Below, piece after piece: positions 60,737-64,000 of a stretch of 64,000 nucleotides of DNA; the stretch's first letter is position 1; each line of letters opens with the position of its first letter. Source of the DNA: Beroe forskalii (taxonomy: Eukaryota; Ctenophora; Nuda; Beroida; Beroidae); assembly GCA_011033025.1 (NCBI GenBank), contig WFMF01000030.1:620001-684000 (forward strand), in the 5' to 3' direction. The position numbers and the translations under genes are program-made. The notes under the pieces were generated by a model. It was not told the origin of the DNA, did not search any database, and saw only the letters and a list, made by a program, of their open reading frames with translations.

Positions 60737-61041
60737 GGGCCATCCATAAAGGACGTCCGCAAAATTTCGGCCATTTCAGACCCCTCCCTCCCCCCTTGTC
60801 CGCAAACGTCCGCAATCCAGAAACCCCTCCCTCCCCCCGGACGTCCGCATTTTCTTCAAAATCTTTTGGGTCATCATTTTTGGCACCGAAATTTCATGAT
60901 TTTCTAGTGAAATAGTCGTCAAATCGCCCAAAATTTCCATGAATTGCGGACGTCCGCATTTGGCCAAACACCCCCTCCCCCCTACGTCCGGAAACGTCCG
61001 CATTGGCCAGACTTCCCCCTCCCCCCTCATTGCGGACGTCC
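60737..61041. mobile_element. 305-bp MITE-like insertion 73 bp after the V-ATPase stop
   Basis: A perfect 19-bp duplicate, TTTAGCTATGGACTCTTTG, flanks it (60718-60736 and 61042-61060). Inside, AAGGACGTCCGC near the left end is mirrored by GCGGACGTCCTT at the right, and several CGTCCGCA-plus-poly-C units fill it. The left end has an extra GGGCCATCCATA not mirrored on the right, so the right TIR seems truncated. Confidence 0.7.
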
Positions 61042-61079
61042 TTTAGCTATGGACTCTTTGTGTTTATGATTTTGCACCT

Positions 61080-61680
61080 GCATCGTTGTTCGTCGATCGA
61101 TTGAAAAACGCGCACAATGCACAAGTTCTCGCGCATGTGCAGCTTTGCGCGGACGTTATTGTATTTGTAAAAATCTTACATAACATTGGGGAGCCGTTGC
61201 ATATTGCGTCATCACCCGAAGAGGGGTTTTCAAATGATGACAGGGGGAGGGAGAAGGTTTGAGGTTTCCTGTCGTCAACAAAATTTTTACTAAGGATACG
61301 ATTTCCAAACTTTGGAGTATCCATTGTACTTCTGCAATATTATGATATTTCCAATATAAATCAGACCTCACGTATATGATTGATAATCATAATGAGATTT
61401 CATGGCTGTTGTTTCGATCCGAAATAATCAAAATTTGTTTCATGAGGGGGTTGGTCAATGTTGGTGTCAGCATGGGGGAGGGGGTTACTGTTAGTGTTAG
61501 CCAATGATGACATGCTGACATACAGGGGAGGGGGTGGAAATAGCCAAAAAAGCGATGACGTATTATGTGACGGCTGACGGCTCCCTTGTTACAAATACAA
61601 TTACAATGACGTTCGGGCAAATCCGCACGAGCACTTGTGCGCGTTCAATCCCTCGGTTCAATCGATCGATTGGCACCACC
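61080..61680. repeat. about 600-bp element with long imperfect inverted ends
   Basis: The left segment 61092-61240 (GATCGATTGAAAAACGCGC, then GGACGTTATTGTATTTGTAA and GGGAGCCGTTG) pairs with the complement of 61530-61670. The centre carries GGGGAGGGGGTT runs. Probably a decayed TIR transposon; no target duplication found. Confidence 0.55.
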
Positions 61681-61798
61681 TGATGAAGTTAATTCGTGTA
61701 ATTTGAGTTTTAGTTATATTGCTTAGCTGGCTAAGTTTGGTATGTCTCCCATATAAACGGCTCTGAGTGACGTCACAGATCTAAACGTCAATTTTTCT

Positions 61799-61905
61799 GT
61801 ATCCTAAACCTAACCATAGCCCTAACCAAAACCCTAACCATAATCCTAACCCTAACCCTAACAAATCCTGACCCTAACCAGAACCCTAACCCTAGTCCTT
61901 AAAGC
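61799..61905 (-). repeat. degenerate telomere-like CCCTAA repeats
   Basis: About twelve imperfect CCTAAC/CCCTAACC units. The canonical animal telomere repeat is TTAGGG, so this may be an interstitial telomeric tract or a transposon part. Similar GGTTAGGG words recur at 62446-62470. Confidence 0.6.
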
Positions 61906-62502
61906 GCTAGGTGCGCTTAATTATATTTTTCTGAGTGACGTCATTGTCATAGATAATGAAGGCTCCCGTTTACATGGGAGACTGACCCCCAGCTTTAGAT
62001 ACTTATATTGAAATTGAATTTGATTTGAATATCCAAAATGTAAAAATTATGTCACAAAAAATTGAAGTGATTGTAGCAAGTTCAAAATTGTGTTTACTTT
62101 GTAAAATGGTATTGGTTAAAAATGGTATTGGGTCAGGATTTGTTTGGTTTAGGGTTACTGTTGATGGATTTCTCCCATCCCTGCGCGCAACACTCGGAGG
62201 TTTGGAGGGTCGTGTTGCGCGTGCGCGGCGGAGGGTAGGGTAACATCCTACAAGTGCTGCGCGCAAATTTTAACCATTTAACTCATCAAACCATTTGCTT
62301 CAAATTTTCACAGACGCTGTCCAATGTTACAAACTGTATCCATGCAAATTTTGGTACCGATTGGACATTAACAAATGGTTTTATGAGTGAACTGGTCGAA
62401 ATTTGCGCGCAGCACTTTCGGTCCGAAACTGATTCATATTGTGCATAAGGTTAGGGTTTTGGTTAGACTTAGGATTTTACCTTGTCGTACGATGTATGAC
62501 CC

Positions 62503-62535
62503 GCTGACGCCAGCCGCGAAGCGGCTGGCGTCAGC
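62503..62535. repeat. perfect GC-rich hairpin
   Basis: GCTGACGCCAGCCGC and its complement around a GAA loop. No gene context. Confidence 0.8.
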
Positions 62536-62585
62536 TGGCGTTATAGTTAGCGCGCGGCGCTGATTCTCGAGAGGGTCTCACTCTT

Positions 62586-62650
62586 TCTTAAGCCCGCATA
62601 GGTGTGTGTACGCGCCGCGCGAGCCACACAGGGATATACGTGTTTAGCAA
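62586..62650 (+). mobile_element. 65-bp micro-element, copy 1
   Basis: Starts TCTTAAGCCCGCATAGG and ends GGATATACGTGTTTAGCAA. Same ends as copies 2 and 3 and as the 36-41 kb foldback. No target duplication visible. Confidence 0.6.
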
Positions 62651-62818
62651 ACATCAGACACGATTTTACCCTACCAGTACCCGCCGCCGCGCGCCATTTT
62701 TTTCCGCAGGGACCCTCCAAATTTCTGAGTGTCTGTGTTGCGCTAGAGATGAATGAAATCCATCTAGTTAGGGCAATAATTAGGTTTAGGATACAAAAAG
62801 ATTGACGCTTAGGTCTGT

Positions 62819-62887
62819 TCCTAAGCCCGCATAGGTGTGTGTACGCGCGCGCCGCGCAACGCAGACAGGGATATACGTGTTTAGCAA
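62819..62887 (+). mobile_element. 69-bp micro-element, copy 2, with 10-bp target duplication
   Basis: TTAGGTCTGT flanks both sides (62809-62818 and 62888-62897). Ends TCCTAAGCCCGC and GTTTAGCAA. Confidence 0.75.
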
Positions 62888-62975
62888 TTAGGTCTGTGAC
62901 GTCACTCAGCCAGCTTTCCCCTAACCAGGGGCGTCGCGCTTGCCAGGGTCCTGGTTAGGGCAAAGCCAGCTGAGT

Positions 62976-63046
62976 TCCTAAGCCCGCATAGGTGTGTGTA
63001 CGCGCCGCACGAGCCACACAGGGATATACGTGTTTACTTTTAGCAA
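62976..63046 (+). mobile_element. 71-bp micro-element, copy 3, with 9-10-bp target duplication
   Basis: CAGCTGAGT flanks both sides (62967-62975 and 63047-63055). Ends TCCTAAGCCCGC and TTTTAGCAA. Confidence 0.75.
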
Positions 63047-63219
63047 CAGCTGAGTTATATGAGACACATACCGAAAGTAGGTGTGCACATGGATCGTAGG
63101 ACTAGGATGTTACAATTTACCCTCGCGCGCGGCGCAACGTTCCACATTTGGAATTGGACGTCACTTTGCGCCCTTGATAGCCATCCAGTCAGAAGAAATA
63201 GACTGGCAACGTCCGTCGA

Positions 63220-63344
63220 GCACATGGATTGATCGAAAGACCCGTCGACAGAACGCGCAAATTACAGTGCTTTGCTTAATTGATTTTTTGCTGAAATTTG
63301 CGCACTCTTTCGAATTCGACGGGTCTTTCGATCGATCCATGTGC
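63220..63344. repeat. inverted repeat with 29-bp arms
   Basis: 63220-63248 (starting GCACATGGATTGATCG) and 63316-63344 are reverse complements with one mismatch, 67 bases apart. Possibly a small TIR element. Confidence 0.8.
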
Positions 63345-63666
63345 ATACATTTACATACGCGTTGTAGGTACTTGTCAGGCGCTATACTTGGCTGCCGTTG
63401 AAATAATGGGTCTGACGACGTCAGACAACGTAGCCAGACGTTGCCTGCCCCATATTTTTTTTCAAAATAAGGGCCAGAACTTTAAGTTGAGAATCGGGAA
63501 AAGCCGCGCATGGGTTAAGAATAGGAACTCGCGTGCGCGGATTACAGCCCGCGCCGTACGTTGTACTTGAAGGTATAGACAATTAAATGCCAATATGCAT
63601 CAAAATTGCTCAAGATTAAGGATAATTGATTACAGTCGACACGTATCATATCATATCTGCGAGTCG

Positions 63667-63693
63667 GGGCGCGCGCGCTTCGCGCGCGCGAGG
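63667..63693. repeat. CGCGCGCGC hairpin
   Basis: A GC-alternating stem around TTC, followed by a second short hairpin GCCAGGCAACGCCTGGC. Could be Z-DNA-prone or a micro-TIR. No gene seen from here to the end of the window. Confidence 0.7.
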
Positions 63694-64000
63694 GGGCCAG
63701 GCAACGCCTGGCAAAGACAACGTTATACAAGTACAACTAAAACAAAGTAAAACGATGTAGATCCATTTCCAATTTCCATAATAGTAAAGTAATAATATAA
63801 TTCAAATCTGAATTATGATATTCAATAATTTCAACGATTTTAAAATTCAAGTCAAAAATATCAAGTTTCTCCAGACCTTGTAAATAAGAAATATTTTCAC
63901 ATATTTGAGAGCTACAGGTGTTGCACATGCCAAAAAGACGAAATATTAAATAAAAGAATGGACAGCGCGATAGCTATGTTTAAATAAAACTCTTAAAACC

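Noticed and set aside
61799-61905. True telomere end
   Set aside because: The repeats are degenerate and followed by more than 2 kb of ordinary sequence.

Overview
This is eukaryotic genomic DNA, most likely from a marine invertebrate animal. Three recognisable genes lie on the + strand, two of them split into many exons by GT-AG introns of 0.1 to 13.5 kb, in AT-rich DNA full of transposon remnants and minisatellites. The species cannot be named from the sequence. I see no bacterial operons, rRNA, tRNA or CRISPR.

Layout. (1) 709 to about 31,634: seven exons of a SUGP1 (SF4)-like splicing factor, whose 5' end lies upstream of the window. It has the FANDGSF N-terminal motif, an RS-like stretch, the KRKRKSRWG ligand motif, an elastin-like VPG repeat, the YDSDEE/GTWEH block, a GDFLP block, the G-patch and a damaged [10 protein letters not shown]-terminus. 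No SURP domain is visible although the exon phases join without a gap. Its introns hold two hAT-type non-autonomous elements (4185-5206 and 6815-8157, each with an 8-bp target duplication), a Tc1/mariner-type TIR element lies beyond its last exon (33810-34631), a reverse-strand MCCC2 fragment sits at 20.6-20.9 kb, and there are several E-box arrays and a tandem repeat that copies a splice donor. (2) 36.0-45.2 kb: two large foldback elements. The first (36192-41128) has an 11-bp target duplication, roughly 1.1-kb inverted arms and inverted minisatellite arrays. The second (about 41905-45165) has arms made of about 150-bp repeats. (3) 41.5-49.2 kb: a tandem duplication carrying a steroid 5-alpha-reductase (SRD5A-like) gene. 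The upstream copy is broken and split by the second foldback element. The downstream copy (48176-48946) is an intact single-exon gene of 256 residues. (4) 49456-60663: a complete V-ATPase V0 subunit a gene of 18 exons, 820 or 827 residues. Intron 9 is almost filled by 31 tandem copies of a 49-bp unit that is itself the exon-10 splice acceptor plus the first bases of exon 10. (5) 60.7-64 kb: an insertion next to the V-ATPase stop codon, inverted-repeat elements, degenerate TTAGGG-like sequence and three copies of a 65-71-bp mobile element whose ends match the first foldback element.

The genes are not functionally linked in an obvious way: one acts in nuclear pre-mRNA splicing, one in steroid/lipid reduction in the ER membrane, one in organelle acidification. 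The most notable features are two tandem repeats that each multiply a splice site (acceptors in the V-ATPase gene, donors in SUGP1), and a foldback family whose members range from about 65 bp to 4.9 kb with roughly 10-bp target duplications.
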